The notes under the pieces: model-generated
Databases searched by the model: none
Told to the model about the DNA's origin: nothing
Seen by the model: only the letters and a program-made list of their open reading frames with translations
Made by a program: the position numbers and the translations under genes
Shown: positions 63,236 through 64,000 of the stretch, one piece after another
How positions within the stretch are numbered: the stretch's first letter is position 1
Layout: every line of letters starts with the position of its first letter
Source of the DNA: Coriaria nepalensis
Lineage: Eukaryota > Streptophyta > Magnoliopsida > Cucurbitales > Coriariaceae
Direction: 5' to 3'
Assembly (NCBI GenBank): GCA_027186245.1
Contig: CP114481.1
Span: 21,731,501-21,795,500 of the forward strand
DNA length: 64,000 bases

Positions 63236-64000
63236 CGCCCTTTAAACATTATTTTCTTACATAACTTGCAATTAATCTACTGAAGACAACAATGAATTAT
63301 TTTAGCATTAAAAAGCATATCACTCAGTCTTTTCAATCATTAAATTGTCTGAAGGCACTTCGAACCAATTCTATTTTTGAATTTATAACACGACTTTCAT
63401 GCATAACTTGCACTTGATCTATTGAAGGCAACTATTCATTTTTTTAGCCTTAAAGTCATGTTATTGCGTCTCTTTTAGTCATTAAATCTTTCTAGATCAC
63501 TTCGAACGAAATTCAGCCTTTAAACATGACTTTCGTGCATAACTTGCAGTTGATCTATTGAAGGCAACAATGCATTTGTTTAGCCTTAAAGTCATGTCAC
63601 TGAGTCTGTTCTAGTCATTAAATCATTCAAAATTAATTCAAACGAATTCTATTTTCGCCCTTCAAACATTATTTTCTTACATAAGTTGCAATTAATCTAC
63701 TGAAGACAACAATGCATTATTTTAGCATTAAAAAGCATATCACTCAGTCTTTTCAATCATTAAATTGTTTGAAGGCACTTCAAACAAATTCTATTTTTGA
63801 ATTTAGAACACGACTTTCCTGCATAACTTGCACTTGAACTATTGAAGGCAACTATTCATTTTTTTATCCTTAAAGTCATATTATTGCGTCTCTTTTAGTC
63901 ATTAAATCTTTCTAAATCACGTCGAACGAAATTCGGCCTTTAAACATGACTTTCGTGCATAACTTGCAGTTGATCTATTGAAGGCAACAATGCATTTGTT
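63236..64000 (+). repeat. Start of the next 3340-bp HOR copy, cut by the window end
   Basis: Units a (63236) and b (63656, incomplete, ending within subunit C) follow the expected order. The array clearly continues past the window. Confidence 0.92.

Larger units (their letters stand above)
1..64000 (+). repeat. 420-bp satellite DNA array, entire window
   Basis: About 152 complete monomers run head to tail with no interruption by unrelated DNA. Monomer starts (the base after the TCTATTTT junction) fall every 420 bp, except for a few units of 284, 410, 411, 419, 421 and 449 bp and one 111-bp fragment. No monomer is inverted. Composition in a typical monomer is about 31% G+C with more C than G on this strand (78 C, 54 G in 1261-1680). 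Long arrays with nested higher-order periods are characteristic of eukaryotic centromeric or heterochromatic satellites; that chromosomal location is an inference. I do not recognise the family. Both window ends are inside the array, so true boundaries are not visible. Confidence 0.98.

Noticed and set aside
1..64000. Protein-coding genes
   Set aside because: Conserved TAA triplets close all forward frames once per monomer. Reverse-strand stops (seen as TTA or CTA) occur at monomer positions 14, 22 and 42, in three frames. Any open frame is a short repeat shadow with no family similarity I can see.
1..64000. CRISPR array
   Set aside because: Repeats are periodic, but the spacers are themselves repeats of the same family and the 420-bp period is far too long. 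There are no unique spacers or cas genes.
1..64000. Telomeric repeats, rDNA or tRNA genes within the array
   Set aside because: No TTAGG-type or TTAGGG-type runs, no conserved rRNA segments and no cloverleaf with A and B boxes were seen on either strand.
1..64000. Retroelement LTRs or inverted-repeat transposon as the source of the repeat
   Set aside because: No target-site duplications, primer binding site, polypurine tract or terminal inverted repeats mark the monomer. It has no inserted or open structure, only tandem junctions.

Overview
The whole 64 kb window is one uninterrupted tandem satellite DNA array. I found no unique sequence, gene, RNA gene, mobile element or CRISPR array. The basic monomer is 420 bp and AT-rich (132 G+C in 420 bp, about 31%, hand count on 1261-1680). 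I traced about 152 complete monomers, one 111-bp fragment and a final partial monomer, all head to tail in one orientation. Both window ends lie inside the array, so it is longer than 64 kb.

Each 420-bp monomer is an old trimer of related subunits: A (142 bp), B (136 bp) and C (142 bp). All three keep a roughly 40-bp block starting CATAACTTGCA and a second short block, TCATTAAAT, in the same relative positions. A short inverted repeat lies at each subunit junction. An array this long with higher-order repeats (HORs) is typical of eukaryotic centromeric, pericentromeric or other heterochromatic DNA. CpG is not depleted (10 observed, about 10 expected in 1261-1680), which fits a genome with little CpG methylation such as many insects. 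That is weak evidence, and I cannot name the species.

Layout: 1-6448 holds two copies of a 3224-bp HOR (seven 420-bp units plus one 284-bp unit that lacks C); I saw one difference between them. 6449-12439 holds monomers mostly without a clear HOR, including a broken 111-bp unit at 8549. 12440-17060 holds 840-bp dimers passing into 1260-bp trimers. 17901-21318 holds a 1289-bp three-unit HOR marked by a 29-bp duplication. 21319-32656 is a mosaic of diverged monomers with local duplications of 420, 840 and 1679 bp. 32657-37696 is two copies of a 2520-bp six-unit HOR. 37697-45673 is another mosaic, 45674-49033 a 1680-bp four-unit HOR, and 49454-64000 a recent 3340-bp eight-unit HOR in intact, contracted and expanded forms.

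The array reads as a record of unequal exchange and repeated local amplification. Homogeneous blocks lie at both ends and in patches, with older mosaic sequence between. Nothing suggests a protein-coding system: the conserved blocks place stops in all three forward frames, and reverse stops also fall in all three frames of subunit A.
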